Of a DNA stretch of 28,800 bases, positions 8,997 through 16,799 are shown piece by piece (the stretch's first letter is position 1; the number at the start of each line of letters is the position of its first letter). Source of the stretch: Bacillota bacterium (GTDB lineage: Bacteria; Bacillota; Clostridia; Lachnospirales; Cellulosilyticaceae); NCBI GenBank assembly GCA_023410675.1, contig JAEYPM010000100.1:1-28800 (forward strand), in the 5' to 3' direction. The position numbers and the translations under genes are program-made. The notes beneath the pieces were generated by a model. The model did not search any database, had not been told where the DNA came from, and was given only the letters and a program-made list of their open reading frames with translations.

Positions 8997-9095
8997 ATGT
9001 TCATTCCTCCTTTCTGTTCGTTAAGATAATCGCTACAATCTAGTTTATTATCTTATGTACCCTATATTTTACAAACGTAACAATATATATAATTC

Positions 9096-9124
9096 ATTAT
9101 ATTAGGTGAAGTTTTACATGTCAA
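9096..9124 (-). promoter_or_regulatory. Consensus sigma-A promoter of the DUF1538/P-II operon
   Basis: Read on the minus strand: perfect TTGACA (9124-9119), a 17-base spacer and perfect TATAAT (9101-9096). Transcription should start near 9089, giving a leader of about 93 bases before the TTG start. No structured riboswitch-like element was recognised in the leader. The rest of the gap 9012-9323 holds only the hairpin at 9225-9262. Confidence 0.85.
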
Positions 9125-9224
9125 ACCAAACGATAGTATTCACATGACTTTAGTAGGCTATATTAAGTAATATTTTTTTGTTGAAAATAACTAAAATATA
9201 GCATATAGCTTTGGTTAAAAGATC

Positions 9225-9262
9225 AAAAGCACACTGTTAAATAATTTCATTAGTGTGCTTTT
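9225..9262. terminator. Hairpin terminator after the 40-residue gene
   Basis: A perfect 11-base stem (AAAAGCACACT at 9225-9235, AGTGTGCTTTT at 9252-9262) with a 16-base loop. T-rich sequence follows on the plus strand; on the minus strand TTTT comes from the stem itself, then GATCTTTT. It lies 61 bases downstream of the small minus-strand gene and separates it from the DUF1538 promoter. Confidence 0.65.
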
Positions 9263-9323
9263 TACTTTTTGTATTAAGCCTTTACTTTATATAAAAAGCT
9301 TATCTTAGTCTTTTTAATCTTTA

Positions 9324-9446
9324 TTAGATTTTTGCGTCTTTTTTAGATTTTTTATCTTTTACTCCTGGATCAAACTGTAAACCACTTCTGTCCCTAGTCT
9401 TTTGTGATCCTTGTTGGGGAATATCAAATTTATTAGGCTTTGGCAT
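9324..9446 (-). CDS. Small basic protein, 40 residues, unknown function
   Basis: ATG at 9446, stop at 9324-9326. The protein is hydrophilic and lysine-rich: it begins MPKPNKFDIPQQGSQ, has a central RDRSGLQFDPGVKD and ends in a KDKKSKKDAKI-type basic tail. There is no membrane segment and no cysteine, and it looks disordered. Support for being real: GGAGAA nine bases before the ATG, a promoter at 9482-9510 that gives a short leader, and a hairpin terminator downstream. It overlaps in another frame with a 60-codon ORF (9359-9541) that also has a passable GAGG before its ATG; I prefer the 40-residue reading because the promoter lies inside the longer ORF. I do not recognise the family. Confidence 0.6.
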   Translation of the reverse strand: MPKPNKFDIPQQGSQKTRDRSGLQFDPGVKDKKSKKDAKI

Positions 9447-9481
9447 ACTCTGTTCTTCTCCTTTATAAATATATTTTTATT

Positions 9482-9510
9482 ATTGTATATTCTATAAGTA
9501 GGATGTACAA
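9482..9510 (-). promoter_or_regulatory. Promoter for the 40-residue protein gene
   Basis: On the minus strand: TTGTAC (9510-9505), a 17-base spacer and TACAAT (9487-9482, five of six consensus bases). Transcription would start near 9475, about 29 bases before the ATG at 9446. Confidence 0.5.
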
Positions 9511-9656
9511 TGTTTGATGATTTATTCATCTTCCTTAACATAGCTCACCTCATTTTACAAGAAATAAAAAACCATGTATGATAAGAATGATCTTAGAAAA
9601 CATGATACAAAATAAATAAAAACATTACACATTATAGGCTTAAGGTGGGCGATATC

Positions 9657-11465
9657 ATGAATCTATTTTTAAACTACTTAAAACCATATAAAAAAGAATG
9701 TATTATTGGACCTTTTTTCAAGCTGCTAGAGGCAATATTAGAACTTTTGCTTCCTACAGTAATGATGCTTGTTATTGATCAAGGTGTCCTTAACAAGGAC
9801 GCTTCATATATTATTAAGCTGGGTGTTACTATGATTTTTATGAGTCTCATTGGATTTTTATGCTCCTTAACCTGTCAATATCAAGCTGCAAAAGCATCTC
9901 AGGGCTATGGTACTGATTTACGTAATGCTCTATTTACACATATATCTTCTTTTTCTTATGCTACCCTTGATCAATTTGGTGCTTCTACACTCACTACTCG
10001 GCTTACCAATGATATCAATCAATTGCAGCTAGGTGTTGCTATGCTTATCAGGCTTGTAGTAAGAGCACCCTTTATTTGTATTGGGGCGATTATTATGGCT
10101 GCCTCTTTAAACATGAAGCTTTCACTTGTTTTGATTGGCACTATGCCATTATTTATAGGCATTTTATACTTCATTATTAAAAAAACATCGCCACTTTATA
10201 GGGCCTGTCAAAAAAAGCTAGATCAAATAAGTACTATAGTGAGAGAAAACTTATCTGGCATCCGTGTTATTCGTAGCTTTTCTAAAGATGACTTTGAATC
10301 AATGAAATTTGATACAGCGAATGATGACCTAGTAACCTCGTATAACCATGTTGCTAAACTATCAGCCCTTCTGTCTCCTTTGACAGCTCTTATCATGAAT
10401 CTTGCCATCATACTGATCCTGTGGATGGGTTCTTTTCAAATAAATAGTGGTGCATTTACGCAAGGGAAAATGGTGGCCTATATTAACTATATTACACAAG
10501 TTTTACTTGCTCTTATTGTTATTTCAAACCTTATTATTCTCTATACAAAAGTCTATGCGTCTATGCAAAGAATTTTAGAAGTTATGACTTCACCCACTAA
10601 TATTTCTTATCATAACGGCAAGCCTTATGATTTAGAAGGGGCTAAGTTAGAGGGCTCTAATATAGAGATCAATGGTTTAGAAATGCCTTTATTATATGAT
10701 AATAACCCAATTATAGAATTTAAAAATGTCTCCTTTGCTTATTACGACCATGCTGACCAAGTTCTTGAAGATATTAATCTTACTATTTGTCCTAACCAAA
10801 CGATTGGCATTATTGGAGCGACAGGTTCTGGCAAAACTACGCTTGTTAATCTTATCGGGCGTTTTTATGAAGTAACAAAGGGATCTATTTTGATTAATGG
10901 TAAGGATATTAAAGAATATCCTATAAATATACTGCGAAAAATAATTTCCTATGTACCACAAAAAAGTGTTTTATTTAGTGGAACGATTGCAGATAATTTA
11001 CGTCTAGGCAATACCCTCGCTACAGACAATGAAATAAAGCATGCTGCACTAGTTGCTCAAGCTGATCACTTTATTAGCAAGCTAAAAGACGGTTATGAAA
11101 CTAAAGTTGAAAGAGGGGGGCAAAACTTTTCAGGGGGGCAAAGGCAGCGTCTTGCTATCGCCAGGGCTCTTGTTGCAAATCCTCATATCCTTATCTTAGA
11201 TGACAGTTCAAGTGCCTTAGATTTTGCTACAGAAGCAAAGCTAAGAAAGGCTTTGAAAGAAAACTTGTCGGATATAACTGTAATCACTATTTCTCAAAGA
11301 GTTACTTCTATTAAGCATTGTGATACTATTTTTGTCATGGATGATGGTCAATTAGTCGGTCATGGAACCCACATGGCGTTACTTAAAAATTGCCGTATAT
11401 ATCAAGAAATTTGTCTTGCTCAACTGCTACCTAGCAAAGCTGATCATAAAGGAGATTTTTCATGA
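9657..11465 (+). CDS. Heterodimeric ABC exporter, subunit with degenerate ATPase site
   Basis: 602 residues from the ATG at 9657, which has AAGGTGGG seven bases upstream; an in-frame GTG at 9645 overlaps that ribosome site and is rejected. Membrane domain about 1-310, ATPase about 350-590. Walker A GATGSGKT (387-394) and signature FSGGQ are normal, but the catalytic Glu after Walker B is Asp (LILDDSS, D516) and the switch His is Gln (ISQRVTS, Q547). This pattern marks the degenerate partner in BmrC/D- and TM287/288-type exporters, which need a second subunit for ATP hydrolysis. That subunit follows with a four-base ATGA overlap. Likely substrates are drugs or hydrophobic compounds (family inference). 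Confidence 0.92.
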   Translation: MNLFLNYLKPYKKECIIGPFFKLLEAILELLLPTVMMLVIDQGVLNKDASYIIKLGVTMIFMSLIGFLCSLTCQYQAAKASQGYGTDLRNALFTHISSFSYATLDQFGASTLTTRLTNDINQLQLGVAMLIRLVVRAPFICIGAIIMAASLNMKLSLVLIGTMPLFIGILYFIIKKTSPLYRACQKKLDQISTIVRENLSGIRVIRSFSKDDFESMKFDTANDDLVTSYNHVAKLSALLSPLTALIMNLAIILILWMGSFQINSGAFTQGKMVAYINYITQVLLALIVISNLIILYTKVYASMQRILEVMTSPTNISYHNGKPYDLEGAKLEGSNIEINGLEMPLLYDNNPIIEFKNVSFAYYDHADQVLEDINLTICPNQTIGIIGATGSGKTTLVNLIGRFYEVTKGSILINGKDIKEYPINILRKIISYVPQKSVLFSGTIADNLRLGNTLATDNEIKHAALVAQADHFISKLKDGYETKVERGGQNFSGGQRQRLAIARALVANPHILILDDSSSALDFATEAKLRKALKENLSDITVITISQRVTSIKHCDTIFVMDDGQLVGHGTHMALLKNCRIYQEICLAQLLPSKADHKGDFS

Positions 11466-13198
11466 GAATAAAAGGTATTCTTAACAAAATATTGAAAGTG
11501 ATTGCCAATCAAAAAAAACGGATCATTTTATCTGCATGTCTTGCACTGATTTCTGTGATTGCTAACCTGTTTGGTCCATGGCTTATTGGAAAAGCCATTG
11601 ATGCCATGCTTGGTATGCAAGCAGTTAACTTTTCACTTATCCTTCAGCTTCTTTTTGCTATTTTAATTACCTATATTGTTTACTCTATTTCTCTTTATTT
11701 ATTGACTATCTGTACAAATAAAATAGCTTATGATACATCCCATAAGCTCCGTGCAAAGCTATTTAGGAAGCTAAATACGCTTCCCCTTAAATACTACGAT
11801 ACAACCCCTCATGGTGATATTGTCAGTCGATTTATTAATGATTGTGATACAGTCTCTGATGCGCTCTTACAAAGCATATCTACTTTTTTAACAGGAATCA
11901 TTATGATAGCTGGTGCTATTATCTTTATGCTGCGTCTTCATGTTCTCATGGCATTTATTGTTATTTTATCAGCACCTCTAGCTTATTATGTGGCAAAATT
12001 TATTACCATGAAATCCAAATCAAGTTTCCAGGCTCAAGCTGATATCCTAGGTGAACTTAATGGTTATGCAGAAGAGATGATTTCAGCTGAAAAAGTGGTA
12101 CAAGCCTTTCGTTATGAACCAAAAAGTATCAATCATTTTAAAAAGATCAACGAAAAATTATATCTGGCTGGCATAAAGGCACAATTTTATTCTTCTCTTA
12201 CTAATCCTACCACTCGTGTAGTCAATAATATTGGTTATACAGTAGTAGGAATCGTTGGTGCCTATTTAGCTATCAATGATGCATTATCTGTTGGTACTAT
12301 TTCGACTTTTTTACTCTATGCAAACTTATTTTCCAAGCCATTTAATGAAATAACAGGTGTCATTCCACAAATTCAATCAGCTTTTGCTTCCCTTGTACGT
12401 ATTTTTACTATTCTAGATGAAAGTGAAGAAGAAAAAGTTAAACCTCTTACACGGCCACTTAAATTTAAAGGTGAAGTTGTTTTTCATAATGTATGCTTTT
12501 CTTATGATCCAAGTAAAATGCTTATTTCCTCTTTAAATCTTCATATTAAACCTGGTCAAAAAGTCGCCATTGTAGGTGGCACTGGAGCTGGAAAAACAAC
12601 ACTCATTAACCTGCTTATGCGTTTTTATGATATACAGGAAGGATCTATTACGATAGATGGCGTAAATATCTATCATATATCTAGAAAAGATCTTAGAGAT
12701 AATTTTGGGATGGTTCTTCAAGACACTTGGTTATTTAATGGAACGATAAAAGAAAATATTGCTTATGCTAAAGCAGATGCATCTCAAGATGAAATCATCA
12801 ATGTGGCAATATCTTCAGGTGCTCATAGTTTTATTAAGCGTCTTCCAAAAGGCTATGATACGATTATCTCTGAAGCTTCTGGAAATTTATCAGAGGGGCA
12901 AAAACAATTATTAGCCATTACAAGAGTCATGCTTACCAATCCTAGTATTCTAATATTAGATGAAGCAACAAGTAGTATAGATACGATTACAGAGCTTCAT
13001 GTTCAAAAGGCTTTCTTAAAAATGATGCAAGGCAAAACAAGTTTCATTATCGCTCACAGACTTTCAACAATCAAGGATGCCGATCTTATTTTAGTTATGG
13101 AAAAGGGCAATGTAATAGAAAGCGGAACCCATACAGAATTAATAAATAAAAAAGGTGTCTATGCAAAACTTTATTTCAGTCAATTTGAAAATAGTTAA
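11462..13198 (+). CDS. Heterodimeric ABC exporter, catalytic subunit
   Basis: 578 residues. Membrane domain about 15-310, ATPase about 335-575. Walker A GGTGAGKT (372-379), Walker B LILDE with D500/E501 and switch H532 (AHRLST) are intact. The signature is LSEGQ (476-480) in place of LSGGQ. In the dimer this altered signature faces the Walker A of the first subunit, while the normal FSGGQ of the first subunit faces the intact Walker A here. One composite site is therefore degenerate and one is active, as in BmrC/BmrD. GGAG precedes the ATG, which overlaps the stop of the first gene (ATGA), so production is coupled. No T-rich plus-strand terminator is evident beyond the stop. Confidence 0.92.
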   Translation: MRIKGILNKILKVIANQKKRIILSACLALISVIANLFGPWLIGKAIDAMLGMQAVNFSLILQLLFAILITYIVYSISLYLLTICTNKIAYDTSHKLRAKLFRKLNTLPLKYYDTTPHGDIVSRFINDCDTVSDALLQSISTFLTGIIMIAGAIIFMLRLHVLMAFIVILSAPLAYYVAKFITMKSKSSFQAQADILGELNGYAEEMISAEKVVQAFRYEPKSINHFKKINEKLYLAGIKAQFYSSLTNPTTRVVNNIGYTVVGIVGAYLAINDALSVGTISTFLLYANLFSKPFNEITGVIPQIQSAFASLVRIFTILDESEEEKVKPLTRPLKFKGEVVFHNVCFSYDPSKMLISSLNLHIKPGQKVAIVGGTGAGKTTLINLLMRFYDIQEGSITIDGVNIYHISRKDLRDNFGMVLQDTWLFNGTIKENIAYAKADASQDEIINVAISSGAHSFIKRLPKGYDTIISEASGNLSEGQKQLLAITRVMLTNPSILILDEATSSIDTITELHVQKAFLKMMQGKTSFIIAHRLSTIKDADLILVMEKGNVIESGTHTELINKKGVYAKLYFSQFENS

Positions 13199-13204
13199 CA
13201 TTAT

Positions 13205-13255
13205 AAAAAACTGCCTTCATCAGTTACATCTAAGATGCTAACTAACGAGGCAGTT
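13205..13255 (-). terminator. Terminator of the TerD-like gene
   Basis: Outer stem AACTGCCT (13209-13216) with AGGCAGTT (13248-13255) encloses a second hairpin, AGTTACATCT/AGATGCTAACT-like, at about 13221-13242. On the minus strand the stem is followed by TTTTTTAT, so it terminates the TerD-like transcript. On the plus strand the tail is TTATTGTAA, a poor stop for the ABC pair. Confidence 0.75.
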
Positions 13256-13268
13256 ATTGTAAAGCTAC

Positions 13269-13817
13269 TTATATTGCAGATTTTATATATACTTTTATTT
13301 CTGGCTCTTTGTCAGTAATTTTATTGATATTGATAACTCTAGGCTCTTCGCCACTATTGTCAATGAGAGCTATGGCAGCCCACTTTCCTTTTTCATTTGC
13401 GTTAAGTGGCACTTCTATTTCAGATACATCTGTCTTGATAGCAATCTTTCCATCATATTGTGAGAAAGAATCATTGCAATGTAAAAAACCTAGGAATCTA
13501 AAAATATTTGTTGCAAATAAAATATAATCTATTTGACCTAAATCTTTTACTACAAGGTTCTCTTGGTTTTTTCCTGCTGTGTTTCCTACTCCTGAATCTT
13601 TATCTAATTGTATACTATGAGCAAATTTGTTTCCAAAATAAACATGTCCTACTTGACCACTTTTTGTAATATAAAATGCGTGTAAATCTAGGTCAACAGC
13701 TTTTGTCCAAGATAATTTAACATGTACATTAGATATTTTGCTTTTTCCTTTTTCTAAACTTAATTTAGCCTGTGATCCTTGTTTATCTAATGTTATTTTA
13801 TTTAAATTAACACTCAC
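13269..13817 (-). CDS. TerD-like stress protein
   Basis: 182 residues, soluble, beta-rich. The pattern VKLSWTKAVDLDLHAFYI (33-50) followed by GHVYFGN, a Gly/Asp-rich turn (DKDSGVGNTAGKNQEN, 72-87) and IDYILFATNIF (96-106) fits the TerD fold of tellurium/stress-response proteins. The acidic GDDE part of the Ca2+ site in classical TerD is replaced by KNQE, so calcium binding may be weak or absent. The GTG start has GGGAGG seven bases upstream. It is a single gene with its own promoter (13859-13889) and terminator (13205-13255), without the usual ter neighbours. Assignment is by motif order; the role is unproven. Confidence 0.7.
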   Translation of the reverse strand: MSVNLNKITLDKQGSQAKLSLEKGKSKISNVHVKLSWTKAVDLDLHAFYITKSGQVGHVYFGNKFAHSIQLDKDSGVGNTAGKNQENLVVKDLGQIDYILFATNIFRFLGFLHCNDSFSQYDGKIAIKTDVSEIEVPLNANEKGKWAAIALIDNSGEEPRVININKITDKEPEIKVYIKSAI

Positions 13818-13858
13818 TGAGATACCTCCCCATATCTTTTATCCTATGACTTATTTCT

Positions 13859-13889
13859 ATTGTATCATATAAATTCTTATATTATTCAA
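13859..13889 (-). promoter_or_regulatory. Extended -10 promoter for the TerD-like gene
   Basis: On the minus strand: TGATACAAT gives a TGn extension plus TACAAT (13864-13859), with TTGAAT (13889-13884) 19 bases upstream. The spacing is long, so recognition probably relies on the extended -10. Confidence 0.45.
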
Positions 13890-13937
13890 TAGATTTTATC
13901 AACACTAGTATGGATCACAATATCTTACTGTTCATTG

Positions 13938-15584
13938 CTATTTATTATTATTTATTATTGCTTCGATGGATTTATATCCACCAGTAATATTCTTACACTT
14001 AAATCCATTTTGCTTAAGTATTCTTTCTGCTGTATAGGAACGAACGCCTACACCACAGTGTAACCAATACTCCTTGTTTTTGTCTAGTTGATCTATATGA
14101 TTTCTTAAGTCATTGACATCAATATTAATGGATCCTTCTATGTTACCTCTTTCATGCTCTTTTCGGGATCTAACATCTAAAATAATAATGTTATTGTCCC
14201 CTAAAATGTTTTCAATCTCCCTAGGATGGACAATATCACTTTTGCCAGTTAGTACATTTTCAGCTACGTAACCAGCAAAATTCACAGGATCTTTCGCTGA
14301 GCTAAAAGGTGGCGCATAAGATAACTCCAGATCCATAAGATCATATACAGTTCCTCCTAATCTTAATGCTGTGGCAATAACATCAATTCTTTTTTCTACC
14401 CCATTATACCCTAAAGCTTGTGCTCCTAATATTTTTCCTTCATCATTAAATATTAGTTTTAGTGTTAGCTGCTGTGCCCCTGGATAATAGCCTGCATAGC
14501 TATTTGGATGTATGATGATGCTCTTATAGGGGATATCTAGTCTTTTTAATGTCTTTTCATTATTGCCAGTAGCAGCACATGTTAAATCAAATATTTTTAT
14601 AACACTTGTACCTTGTGTATTTTTGTAGGTACTGGAAAGACCACTAATATTATCTGCAATAATCCTTCCGTGCTTATTGGCAGGTCCAGCAAGTGGTATT
14701 GTTGTTTGCGTTCCATTAACAAAATCTATAACCTCTACTGCATCTCCACCTGCATAAATTCCTTTAATATTGGTTTCCATCTTATTATTGACTAATATAT
14801 GTCCTTTGACACCTAACTCAATCCCTGAATCTTTAAGAAATCCTGTATCAGGTGTGACGCCTACTGCTAAAATAACGCTGTCTGTAGCAATCTTTTCTTC
14901 ACTATCAAGAACGATCTCTACTTGATTGCCTTGATCATTAAATGCCTTTACACCATTATTTAAAATTAATTTTATTCCCTTATCTTTAAGCTTTTTCTCA
15001 GCTACAACAACCATATCATCATCAAAAGGAGCAAGTATATGAGGAGCTGCTTCAACAAGTGTCGTTTCTATTCCTTTAATACGAAAGTTTTCAGCCATTT
15101 CTACGCCAATATAGCCCCCGCCAATAACGACAGCACTTTTTATATCTTGAATTTTAGACTTAATAAGATCTGTATCATTGACATTTCTTAAGGTGTAAAT
15201 TCTTTTACTATTTATTCCTGGGATATTCGGTCTTATCGGTTTTGCTCCAGGAGCTAACACGAGATAATCATACGTTTCTTCATAAACGCCCTGTTCTATA
15301 GACACTACTGTAACCTTTTTTTCATGTACATCTATCTTAGTAATTTCGCTATTTATTCTAACATCAATATTAAATCTATCTTCCATAAGCTTTGGTGTAG
15401 CCACCAAAAGTTTTTCTCTCTCTGAAATAACATCCCCTATATAATAGGGTAAACCACAATTTGCAAATGAAATATGCTCTCCCCTTTCAAACATCACGAT
15501 CTGCATATGTTCATCTAATCTTCTTAGTCTTGTTGCTGTTGATGCCCCTGCTGCGACACCTCCTATTATCAATACCTTTTTCAT
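13938..15584 (-). CDS. CoA-disulfide reductase fused to rhodanese (CoADR-RHD)
   Basis: 548 residues. The N-terminal flavoprotein has an FAD-binding GGVAAGASTATR (8-19), single active cysteine C43 in SFANCGLPYYIG, a NAD(P)H-binding GGGYIGVE and a second FAD site (GGDAVEV). The dimerisation domain follows (about 330-445). The C-terminal rhodanese (about 455-548) has active C510 in WLHCGVGVRSY. Such fusions reduce CoA disulfide, CoA persulfide or polysulfide with NAD(P)H; the rhodanese delivers persulfide sulfur to the flavin site. AGGAGG precedes the ATG by eight bases. It is the last gene of a three-gene operon with the single-domain rhodanese (15625-15957) and the Fe-S membrane protein, so sulfane-sulfur reduction or detoxification is the likely job. 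Confidence 0.92.
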   Translation of the reverse strand: MKKVLIIGGVAAGASTATRLRRLDEHMQIVMFERGEHISFANCGLPYYIGDVISEREKLLVATPKLMEDRFNIDVRINSEITKIDVHEKKVTVVSIEQGVYEETYDYLVLAPGAKPIRPNIPGINSKRIYTLRNVNDTDLIKSKIQDIKSAVVIGGGYIGVEMAENFRIKGIETTLVEAAPHILAPFDDDMVVVAEKKLKDKGIKLILNNGVKAFNDQGNQVEIVLDSEEKIATDSVILAVGVTPDTGFLKDSGIELGVKGHILVNNKMETNIKGIYAGGDAVEVIDFVNGTQTTIPLAGPANKHGRIIADNISGLSSTYKNTQGTSVIKIFDLTCAATGNNEKTLKRLDIPYKSIIIHPNSYAGYYPGAQQLTLKLIFNDEGKILGAQALGYNGVEKRIDVIATALRLGGTVYDLMDLELSYAPPFSSAKDPVNFAGYVAENVLTGKSDIVHPREIENILGDNNIIILDVRSRKEHERGNIEGSINIDVNDLRNHIDQLDKNKEYWLHCGVGVRSYTAERILKQNGFKCKNITGGYKSIEAIINNNK

Positions 15585-15624
15585 GACTTTTTACCTCCTT
15601 TTGGCAAGTTCAAATAAAATACTC

Positions 15625-15957
15625 TTACTTTGTTATTTCATAAGGCCAGCTTATAATACCTCCCAAATTATAAACTTGTGTATAGCCCATTTTCTCTAGT
15701 ATATCACATGCTCTAGTACTCCTTGCTCCACTGTGACAATAAACATAGATCGTTGTACTTTTTAATACATTAAGTTTATTCATTTTATCCTGAATACTTC
15801 CTAAAGGAACTAACAAAGCCCCCTTAATGTGTCCACCTTTATATTCATCCATTTCTCTTACATCCAATAATACAATAGAACGATCTTTTTCTATGTTGTC
15901 CTTTGCTACTTTTGGACTTAATAATTTTTTATTTGAAAATAAGTTTCTAAGCATCAT
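15625..15957 (-). CDS. Single-domain rhodanese
   Basis: 110 residues from the ATG at 15957. An upstream in-frame ATG (15975) is rejected because AAGGAGG lies inside its first codons and is placed six bases before the chosen ATG-ATG pair. The domain has the rhodanese entry motif LLDVREMDEYKGGHIKGA (30-47) and the active loop YCHSGARSTRA with C74. It would carry a persulfide between sulfur donors and acceptors in the cytoplasm; a hydrophobic N-terminus is absent, so no export is indicated. It sits between the Fe-S membrane protein and the CoA-disulfide reductase, 40 bases before the latter, and may shuttle sulfur to it (inferred). Confidence 0.88.
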   Translation of the reverse strand: MMLRNLFSNKKLLSPKVAKDNIEKDRSIVLLDVREMDEYKGGHIKGALLVPLGSIQDKMNKLNVLKSTTIYVYCHSGARSTRACDILEKMGYTQVYNLGGIISWPYEITK

Positions 15958-15989
15958 CAAAACCCTCCTTAACATTTTAATATCTTATT

Positions 15990-16472
15990 CTACTTTTTAA
16001 CAACCTTATCAATAAGTGCTGTTCCATATCCCATAGGACATACCTGGCACCATGTTCTTGGCTTAAATATGATTCCCATAGCTATGCCTACTATTAACGA
16101 TGCCATCATAAACCTAAATAGTGCAAATCCTGTCTTTAACATATTAAATCCTAAGCTATTAGCACGATACATGCTTAATAAAAACATAGTCATCATAAAT
16201 ATTAATAATATGTTTTTTGCTTTTTTTGACCTCGCCCACTTAGGCAAATCATTTCCTAAACTAATATTTTTTAAAAATTTTCCTAAAAGGGAACCTCTGG
16301 GACAATAATGAGAACAATGAATTTTACCCGCTCCCCTCAGTGCATGAAACATGGGTGCTCCCATACAAACTATTCCTAATATACCAAACCTATAATCTAC
16401 AATAGAAAGTATAATAAATACTATCATTAAGCTCCATGTCCAATCCTGGTGTGATTTAGTTCTTTTAGCCAC
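15990..16472 (-). CDS. Membrane protein with 4Fe-4S binding motifs (NapH/Fer4_5-like)
   Basis: 160 residues with about four membrane helices (about 12-30, 30-46, 86-102, 116-136). Two cysteine pairs face the same side: C53-x3-C57-P (HCSHYCPRG) and C142-x2-C145-P (WCQVCPMG). This is the pattern of the Fer4_5 family found in NapH and NosR, which hold a [4Fe-4S] cluster and pass electrons at the membrane. Full NapH proteins are longer and have extra ferredoxin motifs; this is a minimal version. The GTG start has AAGGAGG seven bases upstream. As first gene of the rhodanese/CoADR operon it may supply or accept electrons for sulfur chemistry, or help move a sulfur compound; this is inference. Confidence 0.75.
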   Translation of the reverse strand: MAKRTKSHQDWTWSLMIVFIILSIVDYRFGILGIVCMGAPMFHALRGAGKIHCSHYCPRGSLLGKFLKNISLGNDLPKWARSKKAKNILLIFMMTMFLLSMYRANSLGFNMLKTGFALFRFMMASLIVGIAMGIIFKPRTWCQVCPMGYGTALIDKVVKK

Positions 16473-16543
16473 TACTCATCCTCCTTATATTTTATAATTC
16501 ATTAATATTAAAATCACATATTTATTTTAATTTATATATTATA

Positions 16544-16572
16544 ATATTACGATATATCGATATAATTGTCAA
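16544..16572 (-). promoter_or_regulatory. Promoter with internal palindrome for the sulfane-sulfur operon
   Basis: On the minus strand: perfect TTGACA (16572-16567), a 17-base spacer and TAATAT (16549-16544). The spacer contains a perfect 12-base palindrome TATATCGATATA (16553-16564) that overlaps a second perfect palindrome CGATATATCG (16550-16559). Palindromes between -35 and -10 are typical repressor sites, for instance of ArsR-type sulfur sensors. No regulator gene lies next to it. Confidence 0.6.
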
Positions 16573-16725
16573 TAGCCTATAAATTATTCTTATAGAAACA
16601 ATCCAAATCCCCAACTTATTCATTACAAACGAGTTATTTTTATAAGATGAATCTATGATATAACTCAGTCATTAAAATATAATTCTATAAATACTTAAAA
16701 TAATTTAATTATTAGTAATTAATTA

Positions 16726-16754
16726 TTGACAGTAGTATATATATATGTTAATTT
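16726..16754 (+). promoter_or_regulatory. Promoter of the leuA leader transcript
   Basis: Perfect TTGACA (16726-16731), a 17-base spacer and TAATTT (16749-16754) preceded by TGT, an extended -10. Transcription would start near 16761, about 21 bases before the leader ORF and 148 bases before leuA. In 16473-16725 I see, apart from the divergent promoter, only AT-rich DNA and a weak 7-base inverted repeat (GAGTTAT 16631-16637 / ATAACTC 16660-16666). Confidence 0.55.
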
Positions 16755-16781
16755 AAAAATATTATTTAAGGAGATGATTGT

Positions 16782-16799
16782 ATGGGGCTATTAAAGTAG
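16782..16799 (+). CDS. Putative leuA leader peptide (five codons, two Leu)
   Basis: ATG GGG CTA TTA AAG TAG encodes MGLLK. AAGGAG (16768-16773) lies eight bases before the ATG, better placed than many genuine sites in this window. The two adjacent leucine codons directly precede the gene for the first enzyme of leucine synthesis. A ribosome paused there would cover the first of several alternative RNA helices downstream. At five codons the chance of coincidence is real; the ribosome site and location carry the case. Confidence 0.5.
   Translation: MGLLK

Noticed and set aside
8993..9004. Three-codon ATG-AAC-ATT-TGA ORF just before the DUF1538 start
   Set aside because: The GGAGG is only one base from this ATG, too close to be used; the same site is correctly spaced for the TTG start.
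9359..9541. 60-codon ORF on the minus strand
   Set aside because: It has a passable GAGG, but the promoter and ribosome site of the 40-codon gene lie inside it, and the encoded protein looks less gene-like. Kept only as an alternative in the findings.
16631..16666. Seven-base inverted repeat GAGTTAT/ATAACTC
   Set aside because: Short arms, 22-base loop and high AT content make chance likely; it is upstream of the leuA promoter.
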